Below, piece by piece: positions 45,870-55,478 of a stretch of DNA of 64,000 nt. The position numbers and the translations under genes were made by a program. Under the pieces are notes generated by a model, which was not told the DNA's origin, searched no databases, and saw only the letters and a program-made list of their open reading frames with translations. The stretch is from SAR92 clade bacterium (GTDB lineage Bacteria > Pseudomonadota > Gammaproteobacteria > Pseudomonadales > Porticoccaceae). The stretch lies in the NCBI GenBank assembly GCA_004211905.1, contig SHBP01000005.1, positions 62,001 through 126,000 of the forward strand, in the 5' to 3' direction. How positions within the stretch are numbered: position 1 is the first letter of the stretch; every line of letters begins with the position of its first letter.

Positions 45870-46065
45870 CAGTAGTCCTTAAGGTTTTAAAAAGTTATGG
45901 GGGTATTTTAGGCGCTATCGGTCGTGATTTAAACTAATCTTTAGTGATATTTATGCTTAATCGTGTAATACATAAATAAAATGGCTTGATCTTCGGCTTT
46001 TTGTTTATCGCAAACCGCAGGGTCGGTATACTTGCGCAGATCACAGGACTGCCTTAAGCGATATC

Positions 46066-47730
46066 ATGACCGATTTAGATAAACCGACAAATTTCATTCA
46101 ACAGATTATTAGCGCTGACCTAGATGCCGGTCGAGTCAATAACGTTGTCACGCGTTTCCCCCCTGAACCCAATGGGTATCTTCATATAGGGCACGCTAAA
46201 TCTATTTGTCTAAATTTTGGCCTTGCGGCTCAATATAACGGTAGGTGTAATTTACGGTTCGATGACACTAACCCTGAAAAAGAAGATCAAGCATTTGTCG
46301 ATGCTATTACGGCGGACGTTAGATGGCTTGGTTTTGATTGGGAGGGGGATGCTTGCTATGCCTCTAACTATTTTGATCAATTATATGCTTGGGCCCAATA
46401 TTTAATTGGCGAAAACAAAGCCTACGTTTGTGAACTTAGCGCCGAGCAGATGAGAGAGTATCGGGGTACTCTTACTGAGGCAGGAACTAATAGTCCCTAT
46501 AGAGAAAGGTCGGCTGAAGAAAGCTTGAGCCTGTTAGAAAAAATGCGAGATGGCAAGGTTGATGAGGGCGCTATGACGCTTAGAGCCAAGATTGACATGG
46601 CATCAGCTAATATTAATCTTCGTGACCCTGTGCTCTACAGAATAAAGAAAATGGCCCATCATAGAACGGGTGACAAGTGGAATATCTACCCGTCTTATGA
46701 TTTTGCTCATGGCCAGGAAGATGCCATAGAGGGAGTTAGTCATTCGATTTGCACACTTGAGTTTGCTGCTAATAGGCCTTTGTATGATTGGTTTACTGCT
46801 AACTTGCCACTGCCGTCTGTGCCCAAGCAATATGAGTTTGGTCGTCTGAATCTGAACTACACAGTGATGAGTAAGCGCAAATTAAAACTGCTAGTCGATG
46901 ATAATCACGTCGCTGGATGGGATGACCCCCGTATGCCAACAATATCAGGGTTACGCAGACGTGGTGTCAGTGCCCAGGCAATTCGTAACTTCTGTGACAG
47001 TCTAGCGGTGGCGAAAACCGATGGTATTGTCGATGTGGCCCAGTTCGAGCACTTCATTCGGGATGACCTAAATGTAAACGCCCATCGTGCCATGTGTGTT
47101 TTAAAGCCCCTGTTATTGAGACTTTCTAATGTAAAGGACGGCAGCTGTGAACCATTTAGCGTTGCTAACCATCCCAATAGAGAGGAGCTAGGCTCTCGTC
47201 ATCTCAATTTCAGTAATAAATTGTTTATTGATCGAGCGGACTTTAGTGAAGATACAACATTGTCGCGCAAAAAGTTTAAGAGGCTCGTTATCGGTGATTA
47301 TGTGCGTTTGCGCGGTGCCTATATCGTTCGAGCTGATGAAGTTATTAAAGATTCCACCGGTAATATTGTTGAAGTGGTGGGCTCTATAGTTCCCAATACC
47401 GTCGGCGCAGATGCCCCCGAGGGAATTCGCCCTCGAGGTGTTATTCATTGGGTTGACTCGGCCACCGCTATTGAATGTACGGTAAACCTCTACGACCGCT
47501 TGTTTAACGAAGCTGCTCCTGATGAAGGCAACAAGAATTTCTTAGAACATATCAACCCAGCCTCTCTTGTCAGGATCACAGGCTGTAAAGCAGAGTCGAG
47601 TCTTTCTGATGCAGCAGTGGGGCACCATTATCAATTTGAGAGAGAGGGTTATTTCACTCGCGACAGCATAGAAAAAGATGCCTTAGTGTTCAATTGCACT
47701 ATTGGGCTGCGGGATAATTGGAAAGCATAA
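46066..47730 (+). CDS. glnS: Glutaminyl-tRNA synthetase
   Basis: A 554-residue class I synthetase, the same length as E. coli GlnS. Signatures are [15 protein letters not shown] (HIGH motif, about residue 33-47) and VMSKRKL (KMSKS counterpart, about 268). The C-terminal beta-barrel anticodon-binding region (about 340-550) is complete. The upstream region contains TATACT at 46027-46032 with a weak -35, a possible promoter. cysS follows one base after its stop. Confidence 0.96.
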   Translation: MTDLDKPTNFIQQIISADLDAGRVNNVVTRFPPEPNGYLHIGHAKSICLNFGLAAQYNGRCNLRFDDTNPEKEDQAFVDAITADVRWLGFDWEGDACYASNYFDQLYAWAQYLIGENKAYVCELSAEQMREYRGTLTEAGTNSPYRERSAEESLSLLEKMRDGKVDEGAMTLRAKIDMASANINLRDPVLYRIKKMAHHRTGDKWNIYPSYDFAHGQEDAIEGVSHSICTLEFAANRPLYDWFTANLPLPSVPKQYEFGRLNLNYTVMSKRKLKLLVDDNHVAGWDDPRMPTISGLRRRGVSAQAIRNFCDSLAVAKTDGIVDVAQFEHFIRDDLNVNAHRAMCVLKPLLLRLSNVKDGSCEPFSVANHPNREELGSRHLNFSNKLFIDRADFSEDTTLSRKKFKRLVIGDYVRLRGAYIVRADEVIKDSTGNIVEVVGSIVPNTVGADAPEGIRPRGVIHWVDSATAIECTVNLYDRLFNEAAPDEGNKNFLEHINPASLVRITGCKAESSLSDAAVGHHYQFEREGYFTRDSIEKDALVFNCTIGLRDNWKA

Positions 47731-47731
47731 T

Positions 47732-49120
47732 ATGACCGACATAGAGACACCAAAGTTGTTACTTTACAACACTCTAGGGAAAACGAAGCAACAGTTTCAG
47801 CCCATCGATCCAAACCGGATTACTATGTACGTCTGTGGCCCAACGGTTTATAACCGCGTACATATTGGCAATGCCCGCCCAGTAGTTGTGTTTGATACCC
47901 TATACCGTCTGCTCAAAACTATGTATCCCAATGTAGTTTATGCCCGAAATATTACTGATATTGACGATAAAATCATGACGGCCGCAGCGGAACTCAATGA
48001 AGATATTTCGGTGTTATCGAAACGGTATGCCGAGGCTTATTTTGAGGATATGGCCGCGCTTGAGAATCTTGAGCCTACCATTACACCTTATGCGACCCAG
48101 CACATACCCGAAATGATTGATATGACTAGTCTATTGATCGAGAAAGGACATGCCTATGAGTCCCAAGGCCACGTGCTGTTTGCTGTGCAAACAATGGAGA
48201 ACTATGGACAGCTTTCAGGTCGCTCACTGGATGACATGTTGGCGGGTGCTCGAGTTGAGGTAGCTGACTATAAAAACTATGCGGGAGATTTTGTTCTTTG
48301 GAAACCTTCGTCTGCTGATGAGCCGGGTTGGGATAGCCCTTGGGGTAGAGGTCGACCGGGCTGGCATATAGAATGCTCCGTGATGAGCGAAAAGCATCTT
48401 GGAGAAACTATTGATATTCATGCAGGTGGTCAAGATCTTATTTTTCCCCACCATGAGAACGAGATAGCACAGAGCTGCTGTGCCCACGACGGCAAGGCTA
48501 TGGCAAATGTCTGGATGCACAATGGGTTTATTAATTTTGATGGGGAAAAGATGTCCAAATCTTTGGGCAACTTTCGATTAGTTAAGGATTTGCTAGGACA
48601 CTACCCAGGAGAAGTACTGCGCTTTGTTATTTTGTCTGCCCATTATCGGTCTGAGCAAAATTTCAGTAAAGATCTGCTTGATAGTGCTTGGCGCAGCCTG
48701 GACTCCCTATATGGGTATTTGCGGGGTATGGAAAGCAGCACACCGTCTTTAAATCAAGCTGGCGAAGGTTATCAAGCACTACTTGATGATTTGAATACAC
48801 CAATGGCGATTAGTGAACTGCATCGGATAGCTAAAAAGATGCACAGTGCCCAGGGTATAGAACAGCAGACCTTGCGGTCCGAATTGTTAGGCTTGGCTGG
48901 ACTAATGGGTTTACTGCAGCAGGACCCCGAGAGCTGGTTTACTCACGCTCGAGGTTCTGATGACATAACCAAAGAAGAAGTGGAAGATATGATAGCGAAG
49001 CGTCAGCAATCAAAGATAGACAAAGATTACGCCGGTGCTGATGAGATTCGGCAGGCGCTGCTTGACCGTGGCGTGGTGCTTGAAGACAGCCGCGAGGGTA
49101 CAACATGGCGGCGTAGTTGA
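47732..49120 (+). CDS. cysS: Cysteinyl-tRNA synthetase
   Basis: A 462-residue CysS. The zinc-binding cysteine C35 ([10 protein letters not shown]), the HIGN signature at 44-47 and the KMSKS motif from K273 (EKMSKSLGN) are all present. Additional zinc-site residues are in [10 protein letters not shown] and [13 protein letters not shown]. The ATG at 47732 starts one base after the glnS stop. A shorter upstream reading from 47702 would overlap glnS and adds nothing. An inverted repeat 20 bases after the stop may terminate the transcript. Confidence 0.96.
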   Translation: MTDIETPKLLLYNTLGKTKQQFQPIDPNRITMYVCGPTVYNRVHIGNARPVVVFDTLYRLLKTMYPNVVYARNITDIDDKIMTAAAELNEDISVLSKRYAEAYFEDMAALENLEPTITPYATQHIPEMIDMTSLLIEKGHAYESQGHVLFAVQTMENYGQLSGRSLDDMLAGARVEVADYKNYAGDFVLWKPSSADEPGWDSPWGRGRPGWHIECSVMSEKHLGETIDIHAGGQDLIFPHHENEIAQSCCAHDGKAMANVWMHNGFINFDGEKMSKSLGNFRLVKDLLGHYPGEVLRFVILSAHYRSEQNFSKDLLDSAWRSLDSLYGYLRGMESSTPSLNQAGEGYQALLDDLNTPMAISELHRIAKKMHSAQGIEQQTLRSELLGLAGLMGLLQQDPESWFTHARGSDDITKEEVEDMIAKRQQSKIDKDYAGADEIRQALLDRGVVLEDSREGTTWRRS

Positions 49121-49133
49121 CGGTAACTCACCG

Positions 49134-49901
49134 CTAATCAGAGGCCATCATGGCCTCTATCTCATAGGTTTCCAACATATCAACGCCCCTAGCGAGGAGG
49201 GCGTAACCCAGAGATCGACTGCCTACTTCGTAAGCCACAAGGGTTGAATTAGCAAGAAATTCGCTGGCCGAGAGATCATATTTTTTTGGAATGATCTCAT
49301 GATCTACATATATGAAGTCAGGTTCAATTTGCTGAATTCTTTCTGACTCTAGGTCTTCCCATAGTTCTAGGACAACACCGACTAATGGCCAGTCAGACGC
49401 GCGGGCCATAGCGCATAGTTCATAATCAAAACTCATAATCACCGTTTGTTTTGCAACTGGCTCGAGAATTGTTTCGATCGTTTCTAGCATAGCCTCTCGG
49501 CCACAGTGAGCTATGGACTCGTCTTTTATTTCGACGAAGGCAATAACAGCTGGATTACGCACCAGAACCGCCACCAAGGCCTCTAAGGGAGCTATAGTCT
49601 CATCAGCATACCTGTCCCCCAGTCTATCGGGTTCATAGGCAGATACCTTAAGGAGTGAGGCTCTGCTCATTTGAAACACTGACATTGCCTCTCCGCTGAC
49701 TCGAGAAAGATCACTGTCATGATAAATAATGGGTAATTTATCTTCACTGAACTGAACATCTAGCTCTACAAAGAGGGCACCAGCTTCAATAGCTTTGGTG
49801 ATAGATAAGATAGTATTTTCAGGGTATTTTCCACGAAATCCACGGTGTGCCACTAATTCATTGGCGTTAATGGGTGATGCTGAGAATGTCTCTAGATCCA
49901 T
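49134..49901 (-). CDS. Glycerophosphodiester phosphodiesterase
   Basis: A 255-residue GDPD-family enzyme hydrolysing glycerophosphodiesters to glycerol-3-phosphate and an alcohol. Motifs are VAHRGFRGKYPENT (about residue 16-29), FVELDVQFSEDKLPIIYHDSDL (about 44-65), and EIKDES near 124. No signal peptide, so it resembles cytoplasmic UgpQ. The stop codon lies in an inverted repeat shared with the cysS 3' region. It is convergent with cysS and divergent from the enoyl-CoA hydratase gene. Confidence 0.88.
   Translation of the reverse strand: MDLETFSASPINANELVAHRGFRGKYPENTILSITKAIEAGALFVELDVQFSEDKLPIIYHDSDLSRVSGEAMSVFQMSRASLLKVSAYEPDRLGDRYADETIAPLEALVAVLVRNPAVIAFVEIKDESIAHCGREAMLETIETILEPVAKQTVIMSFDYELCAMARASDWPLVGVVLELWEDLESERIQQIEPDFIYVDHEIIPKKYDLSASEFLANSTLVAYEVGSRSLGYALLARGVDMLETYEIEAMMASD
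49140..49158. repeat. Perfect inverted repeat between cysS and the glycerophosphodiesterase
   Basis: AGAGGCCAT / ATGGCCTCT with a single central base. It encodes the last residues of the glycerophosphodiesterase and begins 20 bases after the cysS stop. It could act as a terminator-like stem for cysS, but no T-run follows. Confidence 0.5.
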
Positions 49902-49978
49902 TGATTAATTCCTCGCTGGTACAAAAATGACGGCATTCGATGTTATCCTTAAGAGACTTTAACAATAAGGACTAACTC

Positions 49979-50731
49979 ATGTCTCTGGTGCTGTTCGAAA
50001 TACGTGACAATATTGCTCTACTAACACTAAATAATCCAGACAAGCGCAACATGTTGACCCTCGAGGTCTGCGAAATGATTGTTGATTACGTAGATCAAGC
50101 AGAGAAGCATCCAGATGTGAAAGCACTAATAGTTACCGGAAACGGGCCTACTTTTTGCGCGGGAGGTCAACTTAGCGATATAACACCCGACAAGCTCATG
50201 CTTGAGAATATCTACAGTGGCTTTCTGTGCATAGCACAATGTGAATTGCCTACTATAGCTGCGGTCAACGGCCCTGCGGTAGGGGCAGGATTTAATATGG
50301 CGGTGGGCTGTGATGTACGAATCGTGACAGATAACGCTCGTTTTGAGCCAAGATTCTTCGGCCTTGGCCTGCATCCTGGTGGAGGTAATACCTGGATGTT
50401 ACGTCAACTTGCGAACTGGAATACTGCTGCTGGAATGTTGCTTTTTTCCCAGTCCATCAGTGGACAAGAGTCTGTCGATAAAGGACTTGCATGGAAGTGT
50501 GTGCCTAGTGATGAGCTAGTCGATGAGGCCTTTGCATTCACCAAAAATATTCGCTCCTTGCCTAAAGAGCTACTAATTAGGACCAAGCAAACATTGCGCG
50601 AGGCGGGCTCCACAAATAGCCATAGCGACATTGTTGATCTTGAAACAGCACAGCAAGTTTGGTCTATCAAGCAACCCTTTGCTCGAGATGCGATAAATGC
50701 AATGATGAAAAAAATCAGCAGCTCTCGTTAA
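49979..50731 (+). CDS. Enoyl-CoA hydratase/isomerase family protein
   Basis: A 250-residue crotonase-fold protein. The N-terminal LLTLNNPDKRNML, the oxyanion-hole region ALIVTGNGPTFCAGGQLSD (residues 45-65) and the second conserved block AAVNGPAVGAGFNMAVGCDVRI (about 93-115) are present. The position usually occupied by the first catalytic glutamate holds residues of a PRFFGLGLHPGGG segment, so I cannot tell which crotonase reaction it performs. The start has AAGGA 7 bases upstream. It is a single gene. Confidence 0.85.
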   Translation: MSLVLFEIRDNIALLTLNNPDKRNMLTLEVCEMIVDYVDQAEKHPDVKALIVTGNGPTFCAGGQLSDITPDKLMLENIYSGFLCIAQCELPTIAAVNGPAVGAGFNMAVGCDVRIVTDNARFEPRFFGLGLHPGGGNTWMLRQLANWNTAAGMLLFSQSISGQESVDKGLAWKCVPSDELVDEAFAFTKNIRSLPKELLIRTKQTLREAGSTNSHSDIVDLETAQQVWSIKQPFARDAINAMMKKISSSR

Positions 50732-50798
50732 CTCAGAGTGACACAGGACATTATAACCAAAGATGACTGCCGAGAGGTCTTGGCAAAATGGAATATAA

Positions 50799-51311
50799 AT
50801 GTACTTTGATCTAGGTTCTATTTGTAAAGAATTTGAAAAGTTCATTACTAGAAAATCAACTCTCCAATTCACATTTGTACTCTATGTTATAACGACGCTG
50901 TTATTTGCAGTGGCTATGTATTATTGGGATTTCCAAATAATTGATGAAATGTATGATGCGGATGAAATACTAACTCACTTAGCGATGCTGAGCTCAGAGC
51001 AAAAGGGTATACACATAGTATTGACCACAACCTTGGATGTCGTTTATCCATTTATATACGGTTTTTTTCAAGCTGGTATGGCTTATAGATATTTAGGAAA
51101 CGTAGGTCGCTGGGCAGCCTTACTTAGTATCCTCTGCATTCCGGTCGACCTTATAGAGGGTTTTTCTCAGGTTATGTTGCTTTTGGGCGATGAAAGCTTC
51201 ATTACGCTGAAAACACTAGTTACACCAATAAAGTTTGGCCTTTTTATACCAGGATTGTGTTGTGCACTAGTTGCTGGCTGTCTAGCTTTCTGCCGAAAAG
51301 TAACAGGGTAG
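50799..51311 (+). CDS. Predicted four-helix membrane protein, function unknown
   Basis: A 170-residue protein with four hydrophobic segments at about residues 25-42, 75-95, 105-125 and 142-165. The N-terminus (MYFDLGSICKEFEKF) is amphipathic. I do not recognise a family. It lies 68 bases after the enoyl-CoA hydratase gene on the same strand and could be co-transcribed. A hairpin between it and folD (51345-51364) has no convincing T-run. Confidence 0.65.
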   Translation: MYFDLGSICKEFEKFITRKSTLQFTFVLYVITTLLFAVAMYYWDFQIIDEMYDADEILTHLAMLSSEQKGIHIVLTTTLDVVYPFIYGFFQAGMAYRYLGNVGRWAALLSILCIPVDLIEGFSQVMLLLGDESFITLKTLVTPIKFGLFIPGLCCALVAGCLAFCRKVTG

Positions 51312-51375
51312 AACGCAGTCCTTTGCAATAGAGAGTTTTGGCGAGCTCATCTGCTAGGATGAGCCCTCAGGTTTA

Positions 51376-52218
51376 TTAAAGGCTCTTTTCAGCCGCTATT
51401 ACCGATTGTTGTATTAAGGTGTTAATGGTCATTGGACCAACGCCACCAGGTACTGGTGTATAGGCTGCAACGCGATCTACCAGAGGACCTAGCTCAATGT
51501 CGCCCACCCCGCCTGGGTGATATCCCGCATCAATAACAACTGCACCATCTTTAATCCACTCAGCTTGAATGAATTCAGGTCGACCAACGGCTCCCACAAT
51601 AACATCTGCCTGTTTGATTAGATCAGGCAAATTTTGTGTTCGAGAGTGGCAAATGGTAACGGTTGCATGACCATTCAAGAGCATCAGGGACATTGGCTTA
51701 CCAAGAATTGGGCTTCTACCCACTACCACAGCATGCTTTCCGATAAGATCAATATCATAGGCTTCAAGAATTCTCATAATCCCCTGAGGCGTTGCTGAGC
51801 CATAGGCTTCTTCGTCCATCGCCATTCGACCAAACCCATGGCAGGTTACGCCATCGACGTCCTTGGCAATATCAATTTGATCAAAACAAGCACGCTCGTC
51901 AATCTGCGATGGAACTGGGTGCTGCAGCAGAATCCCATGACAGTTAGGGTTGATATTGAGTTCGTCGATTTTCGCTAGTAGCTCTCTGGTTGAGGTAGTT
52001 GAAGGCATTTCTACCGCTATTGATTCCATGCCGATACGTTTGCAAGCATTCTGTTTCATCTTTACGTAGGTAGCAGACGCCGGATCAGCACCAACTAAGA
52101 TGGTTGCGAGAATCGGCGCTTGACCGTTATTTTGTTCTTTAATCGCCGCCACACGCTGTGTGAGATCAGCTTCTGACTCTAAGGAGAGCGCTTTACCATC
52201 AAGGATGAGAGCAGACAT
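51376..52218 (-). CDS. folD: Methylenetetrahydrofolate dehydrogenase/cyclohydrolase FolD
   Basis: A 280-residue bifunctional enzyme interconverting methylene-, methenyl- and formyl-tetrahydrofolate with NADP. Catalytic residues Y51 and K55 are in SATYVKMKQ. The nucleotide-binding signature [18 protein letters not shown] (about residue 160-177) and [14 protein letters not shown] near the C-terminus are typical. It is alone on its strand and divergent from the xdhC-like gene. Confidence 0.95.
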   Translation of the reverse strand: MSALILDGKALSLESEADLTQRVAAIKEQNNGQAPILATILVGADPASATYVKMKQNACKRIGMESIAVEMPSTTSTRELLAKIDELNINPNCHGILLQHPVPSQIDERACFDQIDIAKDVDGVTCHGFGRMAMDEEAYGSATPQGIMRILEAYDIDLIGKHAVVVGRSPILGKPMSLMLLNGHATVTICHSRTQNLPDLIKQADVIVGAVGRPEFIQAEWIKDGAVVIDAGYHPGGVGDIELGPLVDRVAAYTPVPGGVGPMTINTLIQQSVIAAEKSL

Positions 52219-52413
52219 TTTAGTTCCTTTTTCAGGGGTTTCATTTTTAGGTGCACAAAATAGTCAAGCCACGACCAGAACGCAACCTTTTTTATAGGCT
52301 AGGAGGTGATATAAGTAACCATTGGTCGGATGCTGATAAATATCTCTTGTCACGGTTTTGTGTTCATATAATTTTACTGCCCCAAACTGCCACACTAGCA
52401 GGCCATACCTAAA

Positions 52414-52429
52414 GATCTACATGTAGATC
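52414..52429. promoter_or_regulatory. Perfect 16-bp palindrome upstream of the xdhC-like gene
   Basis: GATCTACATGTAGATC is a perfect palindrome 48 bases before the xdhC-like start. Its size and position between folD and xdhC suggest a dimeric regulator binding site, possibly controlling the xdhC-mocA genes. Confidence 0.5.
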
Positions 52430-52477
52430 ATTGTGTCTCTGTGGTAGACTTGGTGTACCTTAGGTAGAGACGTTTTC

Positions 52478-53536
52478 ATGGCCATCACAACTAATAGCAC
52501 TAGCCATTTACAACACCTTTTAGCGAGCTGGTATCCGCAAAAAGACGACTGTTTGTGGGTACTTGGCACTGTCTATAAAACTGAAGGTCCATGCTACCGC
52601 AAGCCTGGAGCAATGATGCTTTTCAATAGCATAGGGCAGCAGTTTGGACTATTAAGTGGAGGTTGCTTAGAGGCAAACATTCAACAGCGAGCTGCTCAGG
52701 TCATGAGTACGCAGAAGTCTATTACCCTATGCTACGACGGAGCCGATGAGGATGATATTTCATTTCAGCTCGGTATTGGTTGTGGAGGCATTGTTCACAT
52801 TATTCTGCAAGCTGTGTTACCTGAAAATAACTATTTGGATCTAGTCACAGTCTACGAAAGTTTAGTGAGCCGAAATCAGGGTTATTATTGGCAGTCAATA
52901 GAGAATGGCGAAGAGGCACATGCCTCTTGGAAAAGTGTTGAGGCCCACCAACAGCTGTTAACCGATGATGGTCTTGCAGGTTCGGATTCGCGAGCGTGGT
53001 TAATGGATAGCCATGATAAAAACTGGCTTGTAAGCTATCAAACGCCAGCTCCACATGTACTAGTGGTAGGTGGTGGGGTTGATGCTAGGCCTCTAGTTGA
53101 GATGGCGAAGGTAATGGGCTGGATGGTTACCCTATGGGACTCACGGCCGGCTAACGCGCGACGCGAATTTTTCTCAACGGCTGATCAAATCATACGTTGC
53201 CCTGCTGAAGAAATTCACGACCAGGCGGACGTACAGTCAGTGGACGCGGCAATTATTATGAGCCACAACATAATTATGGATGCTCAAGCTTTAAGTAGCA
53301 TGCAGTCATTGGACCTTGGCTATATTGGTCTTTTAGGGCCGATTCATCGTCGTGCTGAGGTGCTGGAGAAGGCCGGATTGACAGAAGATACCCTAAGAAC
53401 CCATGTGTCTGGACCCGCAGGCATTAATATTCAAGGTGAGTTTCCTGAAGAGATAGCATTGTCAATTCTTACAGAATGCCACATGGTGCTCTATAAACGA
53501 CGAGAATTAGATTGCGCTAAAGCTTCCAAATGTTAA
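52478..53536 (+). CDS. XdhC/CoxI family Mo-cofactor insertion/sulfuration protein
   Basis: A 352-residue protein of the XdhC/CoxI family. The N-terminal domain has KTEGPCYRKPGAMML and GLLSGGCLEANIQQRA (about 28-70). The C-terminal Rossmann-like domain begins near PHVLVVGGGVDARPL (about residue 190) and ends with HVSGPAGINIQGEFPEEIALSIL. XdhC binds molybdenum cofactor and mediates its sulfuration and insertion into xanthine dehydrogenase-type enzymes. No such enzyme is encoded here. It overlaps the mocA-like gene by 7 bases. Confidence 0.87.
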   Translation: MAITTNSTSHLQHLLASWYPQKDDCLWVLGTVYKTEGPCYRKPGAMMLFNSIGQQFGLLSGGCLEANIQQRAAQVMSTQKSITLCYDGADEDDISFQLGIGCGGIVHIILQAVLPENNYLDLVTVYESLVSRNQGYYWQSIENGEEAHASWKSVEAHQQLLTDDGLAGSDSRAWLMDSHDKNWLVSYQTPAPHVLVVGGGVDARPLVEMAKVMGWMVTLWDSRPANARREFFSTADQIIRCPAEEIHDQADVQSVDAAIIMSHNIIMDAQALSSMQSLDLGYIGLLGPIHRRAEVLEKAGLTEDTLRTHVSGPAGINIQGEFPEEIALSILTECHMVLYKRRELDCAKASKC

Positions 53537-54111
53537 AAAAAGCTATTCTTATTTTGGCTGCTGGCGCGGCCTCAAGATTTGGGTCTCCGAAGCAACTGGC
53601 TAGGATTAGATCAAAGACTCTTATTCAGCGAACTTATGACTGTGCTACACAGCTTTTTCCTGATGATACTTTTGTGGTACTTGGTGCACATCGTGATGCA
53701 ATCTTAGAAGAGCTCACCGTCGCCAATAGTATCCCTCAGTCAAGGATTCTCTATAACCGAAATTGGGCCTTAGGTATCGGTGAGTCAATTAATTTTGGAA
53801 TTCAGGTCTTGGAGAGTCAATACGATGAGATCATGATTATTTTGGCAGACCAGGTACAGATCACTCCTAGAGATATTCAGACCCTTGTAGATTCATGTGT
53901 TGAAGATGCCATAATCTGTGCGGATTACAACGGAGGTAGGGGTGTACCTGCTATTTTTCCAAGAAGGTACTTTGAGCACCTGACTGGACTATCGGGAGAT
54001 ACAGGAGCCAAAGCTTTGTTGCAGCGCGAAGATATTAAGATAATAGCCGTACCAATGCCCAATGCGGCAATTGACGTTGATTATCCAGATGACTTAGTAA
54101 ATATCGAATAA
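53530..54111 (+). CDS. MocA/MobA-like nucleotidyltransferase
   Basis: A 193-residue nucleotidyltransferase of the MocA/MobA-like group. The N-terminal AAGAASRFGSPKQLARI is the nucleotide-binding LxxGxSxRxG-x-PK motif. The middle IIILADQVQI and ADYNGGRGVPAIFP segments match the CTP:molybdopterin cytidylyltransferase pattern, as does the LSGDTGAKALL block. The overlap with the XdhC gene fits a role in molybdenum cofactor maturation. GTP versus CTP specificity cannot be settled by eye. Confidence 0.85.
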   Translation: MLKKAILILAAGAASRFGSPKQLARIRSKTLIQRTYDCATQLFPDDTFVVLGAHRDAILEELTVANSIPQSRILYNRNWALGIGESINFGIQVLESQYDEIMIILADQVQITPRDIQTLVDSCVEDAIICADYNGGRGVPAIFPRRYFEHLTGLSGDTGAKALLQREDIKIIAVPMPNAAIDVDYPDDLVNIE

Positions 54112-54126
54112 ATCGCTGTACTAAAA

Positions 54127-55353
54127 TCAGATAATATCGGCCAATGCATCAATCAGGCGCCTGACCTCCTCTTTGCTGGTGTAATGGACAAACGACAGCC
54201 TCACAACTCCTTGCTCAGGGGGTATACCAAGTGCTTCCATAAGGCGGTAGGCATAGCAATTTCCATTGGCGATTCCGATGCGCTGTTTTGCTAGCTTCTC
54301 AGCAATAATCTCTGGATCAACGCCATCGACAGTAAAGGAAACCGTTGGTGCTCTATTATCAGTTGTGGATTTACCGATTAAATTAATGCCTTTGCGTTGC
54401 TTTAAAAAGTCTAGCAGCGGTTCTAAGTTCTCTGTTTCAGCACGATGTAGGAGAGCCCCCACGCGAGTGGTTTTAGATGAATCAGCTTTAGCGTCAAAAT
54501 GGTGGGCATCTATTGCCTCAAAGTAATCAATCACACCATTGACTGAGGCAATCTGGGCATGATCCGGTCCTGCAGGCGTAAATCGGCTCGTAGCGTGATC
54601 TACATTGAAAAAATGGCCTTGGTTAGGCAGTAATTCGTTGACTGCTTGGCGCATTACCATGACCCCAAGGTGCGGACCATAGACTTTATAAAGCGAGAAA
54701 AAATAGATGTCAGCGCCTAACTCGTCGACATCGGGTAGCCCATGACCCGCATAAGAAACCCCGTCAACAAATGCAAGCGCACCGGCAGCATGGATTTTAT
54801 CCGTCCACTCACGCACTGGGTTAATACTGCCTACAATATTAGAGCAATGCGTAAAAGCGACAATGCGGGTGTTTTCATTCAGTAATGCATCTAGCCTTTC
54901 GATTTCAAGTTCAGCAGTTTCGGGGTTAATTTGCCATTCTCTGATGACAATACCCTGTGCCTCCAGTTTTCTCCAAACACCAATGTTGGCCTCGTGGTCT
55001 TGATTGGTAACAATGATTTCATCGCCGGCGTTTAGGTGATCTCGCAGTGCTTGTGCGACAACATAGCTGTTTTGTGAGGTAGAGGCACTGAAGTGTACCT
55101 CCTCAGCATCAACATTGAGCCAAGACGCCATGCGCTCACGTCCTCGGGTCATTTCCATACCCGCACCATGGGAGGGCTCAAAACCATAATAGGGTTGAAC
55201 TTTAGTTGCCGAGTAGTAGTGATGTAGAGCATTTATCATCTGAACACAGGCGTAGGAGCCTCCAGCATTCTCAAAATGCGAAAAGCCTTCAAGCGTGGGT
55301 TCGCTAAACGCTGGGAATTGATTTCTAACAAACTCTATATCTAATGTGGTCAT
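54127..55353 (-). CDS. Class V aminotransferase, cysteine-desulfurase-like protein
   Basis: A 408-residue PLP enzyme of the cysteine-desulfurase-like (TIGR01976-type) group. The N-terminus contains FPAFSEPTLEGFSHFENAGG. The PLP lysine is K223 in FSLYKVYGPHLG, after the aspartate motif VDGVSYAGHG. It differs from IscS in lacking the usual SSGSACTS cysteine loop; the equivalent C-terminal loop reads ANGNCYAYRLMEAL, with one cysteine. A role supplying sulfur to the neighbouring Mo-cofactor proteins is possible, but it is convergent, not in their operon. Confidence 0.82.
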   Translation of the reverse strand: MTTLDIEFVRNQFPAFSEPTLEGFSHFENAGGSYACVQMINALHHYYSATKVQPYYGFEPSHGAGMEMTRGRERMASWLNVDAEEVHFSASTSQNSYVVAQALRDHLNAGDEIIVTNQDHEANIGVWRKLEAQGIVIREWQINPETAELEIERLDALLNENTRIVAFTHCSNIVGSINPVREWTDKIHAAGALAFVDGVSYAGHGLPDVDELGADIYFFSLYKVYGPHLGVMVMRQAVNELLPNQGHFFNVDHATSRFTPAGPDHAQIASVNGVIDYFEAIDAHHFDAKADSSKTTRVGALLHRAETENLEPLLDFLKQRKGINLIGKSTTDNRAPTVSFTVDGVDPEIIAEKLAKQRIGIANGNCYAYRLMEALGIPPEQGVVRLSFVHYTSKEEVRRLIDALADII

Positions 55354-55478
55354 AAATTGTCTCTTTAGTTATGCTTAATGCATAGTCTCATTCCATTTGT
55401 GCATTGGCAACCTCAGGCTGTTCAGAGTTTGATTAGACAAGTTATTCAGCTATGATTGCGGGAAAAAGGAATAATGAT

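Noticed and set aside
51345-51364. Terminator between the four-helix membrane protein and folD
   Set aside because: A 7-bp stem exists, but neither strand shows a T-run after it.
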